Positions 46,412 through 55,486 of a stretch of DNA of 57,125 bases are shown here, piece by piece. Made by a program: the position numbers and the translations under genes. Positions within the stretch are counted from its first letter, which is position 1; each line of letters starts with the position of its first letter. Under the pieces are notes generated by a model. It was not told the DNA's origin, ran no database searches, and saw only the letters and a program-made list of their open reading frames with translations. The DNA comes from Porticoccaceae bacterium (GTDB taxonomy: Bacteria; Pseudomonadota; Gammaproteobacteria; Pseudomonadales; Porticoccaceae). The stretch covers positions 75,962 through 133,086 of the forward strand of contig JARGOV010000002.1 of NCBI GenBank assembly GCA_029212965.1. The letters run 5' to 3'.

Positions 46412-46999
46412 ATGGAAGAGAAAAGGCGGTTTTACCGAATTGATGACAGTGTTTCACTGAGTTATAAAACGATTAGTGAGACCGACCTTGGCGCGGCGTT
46501 AGCGTCAGCGAAACTGAACTCGGGACGTCGACAAAAACAATTGAGTTCACTGGCTGAACTTGATGGTCGAATCAATTCGTTGTTACTTGATATCGACGAT
46601 GATCAGCCTGAAGTCGCCACTGTGCTTAAATTACTCAATCGTAAAATTCATATTGTCGGCCAGATGTCCGATAGCGCCGAATCGAGCGGTGATGAGGACG
46701 TAATTCCTCGTCCCACTCATCAAATAAGCCTCAGCGCTAGCGGCGTGTCTTTTCATGCGCCGACGAGCGTTCGGGTTCATGATTGCCTGGAATTATCATT
46801 GACCCTGTTTCCCGAATACCATTTCATTAAAGCCTTTGGGCGCGTGGTGAGTTGTCGTGATGCTTTGCCTTCCTCACCAGATTTCAACAAACTGGTGGCG
46901 GTGGATTTTGTCTATCTTGATGAAGATGATCAGGACTACATCATGTCCCATGTGTTGAAAAAACAGTCTGAACGCTTGCGTGACACTAAGAAAGATTAG
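46412..46999 (+). CDS. PilZ-domain protein with inserted helical region
   Basis: A 195-residue cytoplasmic protein. It starts MEEKRRFYRIDDSVSLSYK, an RxxxR-like motif at the head of a PilZ domain. The rest of the domain follows only at residues 102-195: QISLSASGVSFHAP (SxSxxG in place of DxSxxG), LELSLTLFPEYHFIKAFGRVV and VDFVYLDEDDQDYIMSH. An insertion of about 80 residues, mainly helical in appearance, separates the two, reminiscent of the Xanthomonas XC_6012 PilZ variants. Adjacent to pomAB, it may tune the stator to c-di-GMP. The replaced Asp makes binding uncertain. ATG 46412 was chosen, 28 bases after the pomB stop. Confidence 0.75.
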   Translation: MEEKRRFYRIDDSVSLSYKTISETDLGAALASAKLNSGRRQKQLSSLAELDGRINSLLLDIDDDQPEVATVLKLLNRKIHIVGQMSDSAESSGDEDVIPRPTHQISLSASGVSFHAPTSVRVHDCLELSLTLFPEYHFIKAFGRVVSCRDALPSSPDFNKLVAVDFVYLDEDDQDYIMSHVLKKQSERLRDTKKD

Positions 47000-47120
47000 T
47001 TCTGCAATTTGTCAGTTCTATCCTTAAAGCCCTATTCCTCTTTGCAGGCATTTTTGTTGCCCTCGTTCTGCTAGAATTGTCGCCCGATTTTTTTCCTTTC
47101 TTTTGGCATAAGGTGTGGTG

Positions 47121-48449
47121 ATGGCAAATCCCAAAGTTGGTTTTATCAGTCTTGGCTGTCCCAAGGCCTTGGTCGATTCTGAACGCATTCTCACCCAGCT
47201 AAAACTCGATGGCTATGATGTGACACCCAGTTACACCGACGCCGAGGTGGTGGTGGTCAACACCTGTGGCTTTCTCGATAGTGCCAAACAGGAGTCTCTC
47301 GACGCTATTGGCGAGGCAATCACTGAAAATGGCCGAGTTATTGTGACCGGCTGTATGGGCGAGGATGAAGCTGCGATTCGCTCCGCCCACCCCGGTGTAT
47401 TGGCGGTGAGTGGCGCCCATCAATACGAGGAGGTGGTCAGCGCGGTGCATGACACGGTTGCGCCTCCGCCGGTGAGTCATGACCCTTATATCGATTTAGT
47501 GCCAGCCCAGGGTGTCAAGCTGACACCTCGCCATTACTCCTATTTGAAAATATCTGAAGGCTGCAATCATAGCTGCAGCTTTTGCATTATTCCCGATCTG
47601 CGCGGCAAACTGGTAAGTCGTCCCGTTGGCGAGGTGCTCGACGAAGCACAGCGTTTGGTCGAGTCCGGCACCCGCGAGTTGCTGGTGATCTCTCAGGACA
47701 CAAGCGCCTATGGTGTCGACATTAAATATCGCACCGGCTTCTGGCAGGGCAAACCGGTGAAATCACGTATGCTTGAGCTGTGTGAAACTCTCGGTGATAT
47801 GGATGCCTGGGTGCGCCTGCATTACGTTTACCCCTATCCCCATGTTGATCATGTCATTCCATTGATGGCTGAGGGCAAAATTTTGCCCTACCTCGATATT
47901 CCCTTTCAGCACTCCAGCCCCTCGGTGCTTAAAGCGATGAAACGCCCGGGACATCAGGCAAAAACCCTGGAGCGCATTCAGCGCTGGCGCGACATCTGCC
48001 CCGAACTCACCCTGCGCAGCACGTTTATTACTGGCTTTCCCGGCGAAACAGACCATGACTTTATGCATTTGCTCGATTGGTTACAGGAGGCTCAGCTAGA
48101 TCGCGTCGGGTGTTTCAAATACGAAGCGGTCGATGGCGCTCGGGCCAATGCTTTGCCAAATCATGTGCCTGAAGACATAAAGCAAGAGCGCTGGGAGCGC
48201 TTGATGGAAACTCAACAGGCAATTAGTACTGCTCGATTGGCGAAAAAAGTCGGCAGCACTATCGAAGTGCTGGTCGATGAAGTTGACGAAGAAGGTGCCG
48301 TCGCTCGCTCCTGGGCTGATGCCCCGGACATTGACGGCAATGTGTATTTAAACGGTGAATGCGATTTACAGCCTGGCGATAAATTGACCGTCCTCGTCGA
48401 ACATGCCGATGAATATGACCTATGGGCTAGCCCAGTTTCTGCTGCCTAG
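47121..48449 (+). CDS. rimO: Ribosomal protein S12 methylthiotransferase
   Basis: A 442-residue radical-SAM enzyme that adds a methylthio group to Asp88 of ribosomal protein S12. The N-terminal domain has [32 protein letters not shown] and TGCMGEDE with three Cys for the auxiliary cluster; the radical motif is [16 protein letters not shown], with C-terminal TRAM domain ([20 protein letters not shown]). Two GTGs precede the ATG in frame; I chose the ATG. A 22-bp hairpin follows the stop. Confidence 0.96.
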   Translation: MANPKVGFISLGCPKALVDSERILTQLKLDGYDVTPSYTDAEVVVVNTCGFLDSAKQESLDAIGEAITENGRVIVTGCMGEDEAAIRSAHPGVLAVSGAHQYEEVVSAVHDTVAPPPVSHDPYIDLVPAQGVKLTPRHYSYLKISEGCNHSCSFCIIPDLRGKLVSRPVGEVLDEAQRLVESGTRELLVISQDTSAYGVDIKYRTGFWQGKPVKSRMLELCETLGDMDAWVRLHYVYPYPHVDHVIPLMAEGKILPYLDIPFQHSSPSVLKAMKRPGHQAKTLERIQRWRDICPELTLRSTFITGFPGETDHDFMHLLDWLQEAQLDRVGCFKYEAVDGARANALPNHVPEDIKQERWERLMETQQAISTARLAKKVGSTIEVLVDEVDEEGAVARSWADAPDIDGNVYLNGECDLQPGDKLTVLVEHADEYDLWASPVSAA

Positions 48450-48463
48450 CTAGGTGCCTCATC

Positions 48464-48517
48464 ACTATTTAGCCACTCCCCGGCTAGATCGAGTCAGCCG
48501 GGGAGTGGCTAAATAGT
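48464..48517 (+). terminator. Very long perfect hairpin terminator after rimO
   Basis: Two 22-base arms (48464-48485 and 48496-48517) are exact reverse complements around a 10-base loop. The core is GCCACTCCCCGGCT. The stem is followed by ACTTTTTAAG. It lies 15 bases after the rimO stop and before the end of the convergent GFA gene. Confidence 0.88.
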
Positions 48518-48602
48518 ACTTTTTAAGTATAAGGCTCTATTAACTTCATACTGACAGTGTTTGCCTCTACACAAATGAACTGGTTGATGGGGATTCTGAA
48601 AA

Positions 48603-49031
48603 TTATTCTTCGAGCATTTCCCCTGAACCGCCAAACTCTTTGGGTAGATCTTTGAATTTCGGCAAACCGTCGGGTACCGACATACTCTTTTCACCGTAGT
48701 AAATATGCATGGTGCCCGCATGGGTTTTACCAGGGACGATGTTGAGATAAACATCTGTCATTCCCATTGCGGGGTGTTCGCTCAATACATGTCCGCCGCA
48801 TTGCGTGCAAAATCGGCGGTGGCTGGCTTCGGTTTTTGCAAAAGAACCAAGTTTGTCTTCACCAGAAGTCACTTTTACCGCATCGGGTGACCAAAGGCTA
48901 AAGGCGTTGACCGGTGCGCCAGCCCACTTTGCACAATCGCTACAATGGCAGTAGCCCATGACTTTGGGGTCGCCACTCACTTCAATGGTTACGGCACCGC
49001 AAAAACAACTACCTGCTTGTGTATCACTCAT
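48603..49031 (-). CDS. GFA family (glutathione-dependent formaldehyde-activating-like) protein
   Basis: A 142-residue cytoplasmic zinc protein of the GFA/CENP-V family. Zinc ligands are visible in SCFCGAVTIEV, GYCHCSDCAKW and FCTQCGGHVL. The name reflects distant relation to Gfa of Paracoccus; most members have no proven activity on formaldehyde. ATG 49031 is preferred over an upstream start adding 19 residues. Confidence 0.9.
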   Translation of the reverse strand: MSDTQAGSCFCGAVTIEVSGDPKVMGYCHCSDCAKWAGAPVNAFSLWSPDAVKVTSGEDKLGSFAKTEASHRRFCTQCGGHVLSEHPAMGMTDVYLNIVPGKTHAGTMHIYYGEKSMSVPDGLPKFKDLPKEFGGSGEMLEE

Positions 49032-49852
49032 GGTTTTCTCCCGTAGTGGTTGGTTTATTTTGTGATCCAATGTGTCGAGGTTTATCAAAGAAAAATAAGG
49101 TATATTGAGATCTTACAGCCTAAACACGCGAAAATTCAAATTATAAACTCTTTGCGATTAGTAACGATGTACTAGCCTGCCCATCGACGACAGCCTGAGG
49201 GTTAGCACCGAGTTATGTAAACTTTATCGTATGTAGAAGGTGATATTGCAGTGTATGTGCTGGGTGGTCAGGTGTTACGGGACGGTAAGTTAATAATGAC
49301 AAAATTAGATGTTGTCGATGAGGAAGGCATGGCCGTGTTACAGAGGCTGCTCGTCGAGATAAATCTTTTAAGAAACGTTTGGCAATGGTGAGCTGTAGTT
49401 GTGGATTAAAGTGGCGGTTTAGGGGTTAAAGAAAGGCAGCCTATTGTGTGCCTATGACAATCTTGGAGCTGGTTGGGTGCGGAGATTATGCGTAACCTGG
49501 TAGTTAACATTCGCACAGTCATGGCGGCAAAATTCAGGTCTCTCTTTTTGTATCATGAGCAATTAATGACAATGGTCGATATGATACTTTTTTCAGGAAC
49601 TGGTAAATTACTGGCTTGATAAATTATTGTGAGTCAAAGTTCTACAAGCAGTGGTCGGCGCTTTGTTGAAGGTGAAGAGCGTTGGTAGTCGGACACACTG
49701 TTATCTCTTTTTCTGGCTCAATGCGTGGTTGTGGGGGCAAGGCATTGAACCGATTGCTATTCGTGAGCATTGAAAAATATAACATTGAAAAATCTACACG
49801 GTGTTTGCAATCAGTAAACGCAAATTTTAAATAAGATAAAGGGGAGTTAGGT
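49032..49852. other. Long intergenic stretch with no confident gene
   Basis: An 821-base gap upstream of the SDR cluster. No recognisable domain was found in six frames. It holds a 46-codon GTG frame with a good ribosome binding site at 49251-49391 and another short open frame ending near 49775 with residues WLNAWLWGQGIEPIAIREH, both without known relatives. It may contain regulatory DNA or remnants of a decayed gene. Confidence 0.5.
49251..49391 (+). CDS. Possible small unknown protein
   Basis: A 46-residue frame with a GTG start, AAGGTGA six bases upstream, and an in-frame stop 33 bases before the start. It is acidic near the middle (DVVDEEGMAVLQRLL) and ends LLRNVWQW. Hydrophobic and charged residues alternate as in a helix. 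No family recognised; could be chance. Confidence 0.2.
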   Translation: MYVLGGQVLRDGKLIMTKLDVVDEEGMAVLQRLLVEINLLRNVWQW

Positions 49853-50617
49853 ATGGGACGCGTTCAAGACAAAGTGGCATTGATCACTGGCGGCACAGCG
49901 GGTATTGGTTATGCCACCGCCGAATTAATGGGTAAAGAGGGCGGCAAAGTTGTTATCACCGATTTGCGAGCAGTTGAGGGTGAAGCCTCTGCGCAAAAAT
50001 TGCGTGATCAAGGGTATGACGCAATGTTTGTCGAGCAAAATGTGACCGATGAAGAGCGGTGGAGAGAGGTTGTCGCAGCGGTCGTTGAGAAGTACGGCCG
50101 TCTCGATATTCTCGTTAATAATGCCGGTGTTGGTGAACAAACTGACCTTGAAGAAAGTGATTTGGCCCATTGGCGTTTCGTTAACTCGGTGAATATGGAA
50201 GCGGTGTTTATGGGCACTCAAAATGCCATAAAACAAATGAAGCTCAATGGCGGTGGCAGCATTATTAATATTTCTTCTATTGAAGGTCTGGTGGGTGATC
50301 CACGCTTTGGCGCCTATAACGCTAGTAAAGGTGGTGTGCGACTGTTTAGTAAATCGGCGGCCCTGTATTGTGCTGAGAAAAAATACAATATTCGCGTTAA
50401 CTCCCTGCACCCGGGCTTTACGGTCACCCCTATGGTAGATGGAGCCATTGATCAGTTTACACTAGAAGACTCAGAGCGTATTAATCGTGAAATTGTTATC
50501 GGTCATATGGCAGAGCCCATTGATCAAGCCTACGGCATTTTATATTTGGCCTCAGATGAGTCGCGCTATATGACGGGCACTGAGTTGGTTATCGACGGCG
50601 GCTTTACTTGTCATTAA
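49853..50617 (+). CDS. SDR family oxidoreductase (first of a tandem pair)
   Basis: A 254-residue classical short-chain dehydrogenase, NAD(P)-dependent and cytoplasmic. Cofactor motif TGGTAGIG; ITDLR after the second strand suggests NAD preference (Asp); ILVNNAGVG; catalytic Ser in INISSIEG and YNASK; end TGTELVIDGGFTCH. Resembles cyclohexanol- and 3-hydroxysteroid-type dehydrogenases. GGGGAG precedes the ATG. The next gene, 16 bases later, is a close paralogue. Confidence 0.92.
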   Translation: MGRVQDKVALITGGTAGIGYATAELMGKEGGKVVITDLRAVEGEASAQKLRDQGYDAMFVEQNVTDEERWREVVAAVVEKYGRLDILVNNAGVGEQTDLEESDLAHWRFVNSVNMEAVFMGTQNAIKQMKLNGGGSIINISSIEGLVGDPRFGAYNASKGGVRLFSKSAALYCAEKKYNIRVNSLHPGFTVTPMVDGAIDQFTLEDSERINREIVIGHMAEPIDQAYGILYLASDESRYMTGTELVIDGGFTCH

Positions 50618-50636
50618 GTTTAGGGAGGAAAGTGTG

Positions 50637-51401
50637 ATGGGTAGAGTGCAGGGCAAAGTGTGTTTAATTACTGGCGGTACTGCCGGTATTGGTTATTCAG
50701 CCGCAGAGTTAATGTGTCGTGAGGGCGGAAAAGTGGCGATTACCGATCTTCGCCCCCAAGAGGGCGAGGCTGCGGCTCAGACACTGCGAAATCAAGGTTA
50801 CGCGGCGATTTTTATTGAGCAGGACGTTACCAGCGAAAGTCGTTGGCCGGAAGTTATTGCCGCCGTTGTCGCTGAATACGGTCGGCTCGATGTGCTGGTG
50901 AATAACGCGGGTGTTGGTGCTGCGACTGACCTTGAAGAGAGCGATCTAGCTCACTGGCGCTTTATTCAGTCAGTGAACCTGGAAGCTGTATTTATGGGCA
51001 CCCAAAATGCCATTAAGCAAATGAAGCTTAATGGTGGTGGTAGTATCGTCAATATCTCCTCCATTGAGGGCATTATCGGTGATCCACGTTCGGCGGCCTA
51101 TAACGCCAGTAAAGGGGGTGTGCGTTTGTTTACCAAGTCGGCTGCCTTGTACTGTGCTGAGAAAAAATACAATATTCGCGTCAATTCAGTGCATCCGGGT
51201 TTTACCAAAACGCCGATGGCGGCCAGTGCCGGTGATTTGTTTGGCCCCGACGATTTAGTGCGTATTCAGCACGAGATTGTCGTTGGTCATATGGCTGAAC
51301 CACAAGATCAGGGCTACGGCATTTTGTATTTGGCATCAGATGAGTCAAAGTATGTGACCGGTACTGAATTGGTCATTGATGGCGGTTATACCTGCCACTA
51401 G
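50637..51401 (+). CDS. SDR family oxidoreductase (second of a tandem pair)
   Basis: A 254-residue classical SDR, mostly identical to its upstream neighbour over its whole length, with TGGTAGIG, VLVNNAGVG, VNISSIEG, YNASK and TGTELVIDGGYTCH. The differences concentrate in the substrate-binding loop after residue 190 (KTPMAASAGDLFGPDD against VTPMVDGAIDQFTLED), so the copies may act on different substrates. GGAGG precedes ATG 50637. A GTG one codon earlier is possible. Confidence 0.92.
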   Translation: MGRVQGKVCLITGGTAGIGYSAAELMCREGGKVAITDLRPQEGEAAAQTLRNQGYAAIFIEQDVTSESRWPEVIAAVVAEYGRLDVLVNNAGVGAATDLEESDLAHWRFIQSVNLEAVFMGTQNAIKQMKLNGGGSIVNISSIEGIIGDPRSAAYNASKGGVRLFTKSAALYCAEKKYNIRVNSVHPGFTKTPMAASAGDLFGPDDLVRIQHEIVVGHMAEPQDQGYGILYLASDESKYVTGTELVIDGGYTCH

Positions 51402-51485
51402 TATTGAATCGGCAAGGTCGGAGGGGATAGTTATTTGCCTCGGCCCGCAGTTTGAGTTTGTTAGTAGATTAAAAAAGGTGAATGC

Positions 51486-52151
51486 ATGCGTTCAATACTT
51501 TTACTTAATGCCAAAGGTGGTTGTGGTAAAACAACGATGGCGACCAACATTGCGGCCTACTATGCAATGAAGGGTAAAAATGTGGTGCTGGCTGATTTTG
51601 ACCCCCAGGGTTCGAGTATGGATTGGCTCGATGCTCGTCCTGCGGATCGACCACCAATACGCGGTCTCGCGGCTTGGCAGAGTGCGGTGCGTGTGCCCAA
51701 AAATACTGAATATTTAATTATGGATAGCCCGGCTGCGGTTAGCGGTCGTCCTTTGGCTAATCTAGTGCAGCGCGCAGATAGTATTTTGATCCCCATCTTG
51801 CCTTCTCCGATTGATATTCGTGCAGCGGAACATTTCATCGGTCAGTTAAACGCTCTACGACGCGTGCTTAATACTCAGGTTAAACTGGCTACGGTAGCCA
51901 ATCGTGTCAGGGAGAATACCCTGGCGGCTGGCGATCTCGGTGACTATCTTGAGGAGATTAAACTGCCCAATGGTAAGAAAGTGCCTTATTTGTCTTTATT
52001 ACGGGCTAGTCAAAATTATATCCGTTCTGCTGAGACAGGTTTATCCATCTTTGAGTTTTCGCCAGCTAGAACGGAATATGATCGGGACAGCTGGAAGCGA
52101 ATTTTTCACTGGCTGAATAGTAAACGTAGTCTGCCAAACCCTCAGGATTAG
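51486..52151 (+). CDS. Orphan ParA-family ATPase
   Basis: A 221-residue deviant Walker ATPase: NAKGGCGKTTMATNIAAYYA at the N-terminus, VVLADFDPQGSS as the second motif, and YLIMDSPAAVSG. There is no N-terminal HTH and no adjacent parB or parS-like repeat, so it is not a standard plasmid or chromosome partition system. Similar orphan ParAs are present in many gammaproteobacteria and may position other cargo. AAGGTGA is upstream. It is 84 bases after the SDR pair. Confidence 0.88.
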   Translation: MRSILLLNAKGGCGKTTMATNIAAYYAMKGKNVVLADFDPQGSSMDWLDARPADRPPIRGLAAWQSAVRVPKNTEYLIMDSPAAVSGRPLANLVQRADSILIPILPSPIDIRAAEHFIGQLNALRRVLNTQVKLATVANRVRENTLAAGDLGDYLEEIKLPNGKKVPYLSLLRASQNYIRSAETGLSIFEFSPARTEYDRDSWKRIFHWLNSKRSLPNPQD

Positions 52152-52175
52152 AGATTATTTAATGCAGAGAAGCAT

Positions 52176-52211
52176 CCACAAAAACCCGCGAATAATCGCG
52201 GTTTTTTGTGG
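52176..52211. terminator. Bidirectional terminator between parA-like and SDR genes
   Basis: Arms CCACAAAAACCCGCGA and TCGCGGTTTTTTGTGG pair with one mismatch around a 4-base loop. The A and T runs inside the stem act as the tail in each direction. It is 24 bases beyond the ParA stop and 14 beyond the convergent SDR stop. Confidence 0.82.
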
Positions 52212-52225
52212 GTTGATCTGGCGAG

Positions 52226-53038
52226 TTAGGTCGCAGTAGTACCGCCATCCACAACAATCTCAGCACCGGTAACCCAGGGCGACTGGTCGCTGGCCAAGTA
52301 CAGAGCGGCGTTAGCAATATCAGAGGGTTGACCAATCATGCCCAGAGGGGTACTGCGCTCAAAGGCGTCTTTTACTTTTTCAGCTGAAGGCGCGAGGCCA
52401 GCATCGACGAAACCCTGCAGCACACTCTCACCCATGTTAGTGGGGATCAGCCCTGGGTGGATAGAGTTGACGCGGATGCCATATTTTAGGCTGGCGAATT
52501 CAACGGCAGCCGCTTTGGTCAGCAGCTTAACGCCACCTTTACTGCCACAGTAGGCACCGAGGCCAGAGTAGCCGCGTAGGCCAGCAACTGATGACAGGTT
52601 AATAATGGAGCCGCCTTTGCCAGCAATACCACCGGGTTTCATTGCTTTACAGGCGTGCTTAAGACCGAGGAATACACCGCTGACATTGATGTCGAGAATA
52701 CGCTGAAAGTCTTCAAGCTCAGTGTTTTCAAGCAGGGCGCAAATCTCAATGCCGGCGTTATTGATGACCACATCGAGACCGCCAAATTGTTTGACGGTTT
52801 CGGCGGTAACGTGTTCCCAATCGGCTTCGCTGGTGACATTGTGGGCTAAAAATGCCGCTTTACCACCGGCCTCTTCGATCTCTTTCACCGTGGCGCGGCC
52901 TAGATCTTCGAGAATATCGGTAATCATAATTGTCGCGCCAGCACGTGAGAGGGTTCTAGCAATTTCGGCACCGAGGCCGCGAGCAGAACCGGTAATTAAT
53001 GCGACTTTACCGTCCATTGATATAGAAATATTAGACAT
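52226..53038 (-). CDS. SDR family oxidoreductase
   Basis: A 270-residue classical short-chain dehydrogenase. It shows TGSARGLG, ITDILEDLG (Asp suggesting NAD), VVINNAGIE, INLSSVAGLRG, YCGSK and WVTGAEIVVDGGTTAT. It belongs to the same broad group of cyclohexanol/hydroxysteroid-like SDRs as its neighbours, but is clearly a distinct member. AAAGGA precedes the ATG. The AraC-type gene lies 78 bases upstream in the same direction, so the two may share a transcript. Confidence 0.92.
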   Translation of the reverse strand: MSNISISMDGKVALITGSARGLGAEIARTLSRAGATIMITDILEDLGRATVKEIEEAGGKAAFLAHNVTSEADWEHVTAETVKQFGGLDVVINNAGIEICALLENTELEDFQRILDINVSGVFLGLKHACKAMKPGGIAGKGGSIINLSSVAGLRGYSGLGAYCGSKGGVKLLTKAAAVEFASLKYGIRVNSIHPGLIPTNMGESVLQGFVDAGLAPSAEKVKDAFERSTPLGMIGQPSDIANAALYLASDQSPWVTGAEIVVDGGTTAT

Positions 53039-53116
53039 AAATGTATCCTTTGTTGGAGGTGATGGGAGCGAACCCCTTGAAATTCGACGCCTAGTTTAGC
53101 AGGTTGTTGTCGTGCC

Positions 53117-54211
53117 TTACTTCGGCGTAGTTTTGCGGTATTCAGACGGTGAACATCCGCACCAGCGTTTGAAGGCACGGCGGAAGCTGGTGGTGTCCTG
53201 GTAGCCTAGGTCGAGGGCAATAGCATCTATCGAGAGGTCGGTGTTGCGTAGAGCGTCAGTTGCCAGTTGCTTGTGGACACTATCGCGCAGCTTACGGTAG
53301 GTGGTATTTTCAGCCTGCAAGTAGCGAATAATAGTGCGTGAAGAGACATTGAAAATGTTTGCTAGGTCTTCGAGACTGGGCATATTGGCGGGCTGTCGTC
53401 GCATCAGCTCGAGTACGTGAGACATTGTTAGATTATTGGAGCGTAGCTCCTGCATTCTAAGCTGCAGTTGATCTTCAGCAAGTTTGTGAATGTGCTCGTC
53501 AGCGGTAATACAGCGCTTCTCGAGAATGCTTTTAGGTAAGACCATCATGTGTTTGTCAGCATTGAAACTGATTTCACCAGAAAAGAAATTACTGTAGTCG
53601 TCGGCGTAGGCCGGTGGTGGGAAAGCGAAAGAAATCTTGGCGTAGCTCAGGACTTCGCCGCTGACAAACTCCAAGGCGTTTTGTATGGTCAGCATCATTG
53701 CCTCGACCACGACGGTTTGAAACTCCGGATTACCATGGGTTTCAACAATTTCGACAATGACGTGATCTCGGTCGTAATAAACTTCAAGATCACAAAAAGT
53801 AATAGCGGTATGGTAGTACTTGGCTGCGTCGTGAATAGCCTGGCCGACAGTCTGACTACTGATGACTGCCACTCCCATGGCACCATGGCTGGAAATATGG
53901 ATTTGTCGGCCGATGGATAAACCGGCACCGGGCATATTGAGTGTTTCCATCAGTTCAAAAATTGCTGATGATAGTGGATCAAAAGCAATTTTTTCAGAGG
54001 GGTCAGCTAATTGCTCTTTACTAATACCGTGCCGAGAAAAACAATCGAGTACTTCCTCGCTATGTCCCATAGTATTAAATACTAAATTGGCATAGGCAGA
54101 GGATACCTTGTGTCCACTGCTGATGGCAGAAGAGTCCGCAGTAGTGCGAGAAGGAGATCTCGGTTTACTCGAAGGTGGTATTTTCGCGGACATAAATAAA
54201 GCTAACTCCAT
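53117..54211 (-). CDS. AraC-family transcriptional regulator
   Basis: A 364-residue cytoplasmic regulator with an N-terminal ligand domain of the PF12625-like type (residues 60-270; GAGLSIGRQIHISSHGAMGVAVISSQTV) and a C-terminal double helix-turn-helix with LEDLANIFNVSSRTIIRYLQAE and LDLGYQDTTSFRRAFKRWCGCSPSEYRK. Relatives (OruR/ArgR/ VirS type) respond to amino acids, fatty acids or aromatic compounds. The start is 54211 or ATG 54193 (MSAKIPPSS). It is divergent from the LLM gene and upstream of an SDR, so it probably controls one or both. Confidence 0.9.
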   Translation of the reverse strand: MELALFMSAKIPPSSKPRSPSRTTADSSAISSGHKVSSAYANLVFNTMGHSEEVLDCFSRHGISKEQLADPSEKIAFDPLSSAIFELMETLNMPGAGLSIGRQIHISSHGAMGVAVISSQTVGQAIHDAAKYYHTAITFCDLEVYYDRDHVIVEIVETHGNPEFQTVVVEAMMLTIQNALEFVSGEVLSYAKISFAFPPPAYADDYSNFFSGEISFNADKHMMVLPKSILEKRCITADEHIHKLAEDQLQLRMQELRSNNLTMSHVLELMRRQPANMPSLEDLANIFNVSSRTIIRYLQAENTTYRKLRDSVHKQLATDALRNTDLSIDAIALDLGYQDTTSFRRAFKRWCGCSPSEYRKTTPK

Positions 54212-54469
54212 GCGGTCGCTAGTTTAAAATAATTGTTATATAGCGCCTGAAATCGGCGTTCAAGTGGGATTCATACTTTGCCCATAGATTAGTGTAGCTG
54301 ATGCAATGATGAAATTCTCCCTATAGATTGCCACAGTATGGGACCGAGTTGGCTTTATATCTGGACTCGATAAAAGGCGTGTTATACATAAAATCTTACA
54401 AACTATAGTAGAGATGTTTTTGTACACTAGCAGTACTTAAATGGCTAATAATAAATTAAGGGGTAGACA

Positions 54470-55486
54470 GTGAAAATTGATAGCAGCTTTAGTTTTGGTG
54501 ACAATATGGATGATATTGGCTCGATCAAGGAGGGCTACCGCGATTTTGAAAACCAGGGCTTTGATGGAGTAGTCACGGCTGAGATACAAAATGACCCTTT
54601 CCTTATTGTTGGCATGGGCGCGGAAGCAACTGAGAAAGTTGAGCTACGCACCGGCATTGCCGTCGCCTTTGCCCGTAGTCCGATGACCACAGCATATACC
54701 GCCCACGATTTGAACGCTTATTCGAAAGGTCGCTTCACTTTGGGTTTGGGTTCGCAGATCAAAGCTCATGTTACTAAACGCTTTGGCATGCCCTGGCATG
54801 GTCCGGCTAAGCAGATGGGCGAATTCATCCGCTCCCTACATGCGATCTGGGATTGCTGGTACGACGATAAACCCTTGGGGTTTCGTGGTGATTGCTATCA
54901 ACACACCCTAATGACGCCAGACTTTACACCCAAAAATACCGATTATGGTCGTCCTAAAGTCGTCATGGCAGCTGTGGGGCCGAAGATGTTGAAAACTGCA
55001 GCCCGAGATGCCGATGGTTTAATTATTCATACTTTCAGTACTCAAAAGTTTATTGAAGAACGCATCCTGCCCAACATTAAAGAAACGTTGACTGAAAATG
55101 GTCGCTCGCGTAGCGAATTTGAAATTTCTCTGCCGCCCTTTGTTGTCACTGGCCAGACGGAAGAAGAGTTTGAAGCCTGCAAGCAAAAGGTTAAATATCG
55201 CATTTCTTTCTATGCCTCGACACCAGCCTATAAAACGGTACTTGAATGTCACGATTGGCAGGATTTGCACCCTAAACTCAACCACCTTTCAAAGAATAAT
55301 GGTTGGGACAAAATGCCCGATCTTATCAATGATGAAATGCTTGAAACCTTTGCTCTGGTCGGCGAGCCCCTCCAGGTGGCTGAAAAAATGAAAGCTCGCT
55401 ATGGCAGTGTGGTCGATAGACTCACACTGGAAAACGACTTGCCCACCGATGTTATGGCCAAGCAGATGGCGATTATTCGCAGTTGA
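54470..55486 (+). CDS. LLM-class flavin- or F420-dependent oxidoreductase
   Basis: A 338-residue TIM-barrel enzyme of the luciferase-like monooxygenase superfamily. It begins KIDSSFSFGD and shows GFDGVVTAEIQNDPFL, VELRTGIAVAFARSPMTTAYTAHDL, the cofactor segment GRFTLGLGSQIKAHVTKRFGMPW, and VGPKMLKTAARDADGLIIH. This arrangement resembles the TIGR03617 group, common in mycobacteria and annotated F420-dependent. FMN use cannot be excluded. The start is GTG with AGGGG upstream. It is divergent from the AraC gene and 228 bases before the last SDR. Confidence 0.9.
   Translation: MKIDSSFSFGDNMDDIGSIKEGYRDFENQGFDGVVTAEIQNDPFLIVGMGAEATEKVELRTGIAVAFARSPMTTAYTAHDLNAYSKGRFTLGLGSQIKAHVTKRFGMPWHGPAKQMGEFIRSLHAIWDCWYDDKPLGFRGDCYQHTLMTPDFTPKNTDYGRPKVVMAAVGPKMLKTAARDADGLIIHTFSTQKFIEERILPNIKETLTENGRSRSEFEISLPPFVVTGQTEEEFEACKQKVKYRISFYASTPAYKTVLECHDWQDLHPKLNHLSKNNGWDKMPDLINDEMLETFALVGEPLQVAEKMKARYGSVVDRLTLENDLPTDVMAKQMAIIRS

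Noticed and set aside
51486-52151. ParA as part of a plasmid or phage partition module
   Set aside because: No ParB gene, no parS-like repeats and no plasmid or phage genes are nearby.
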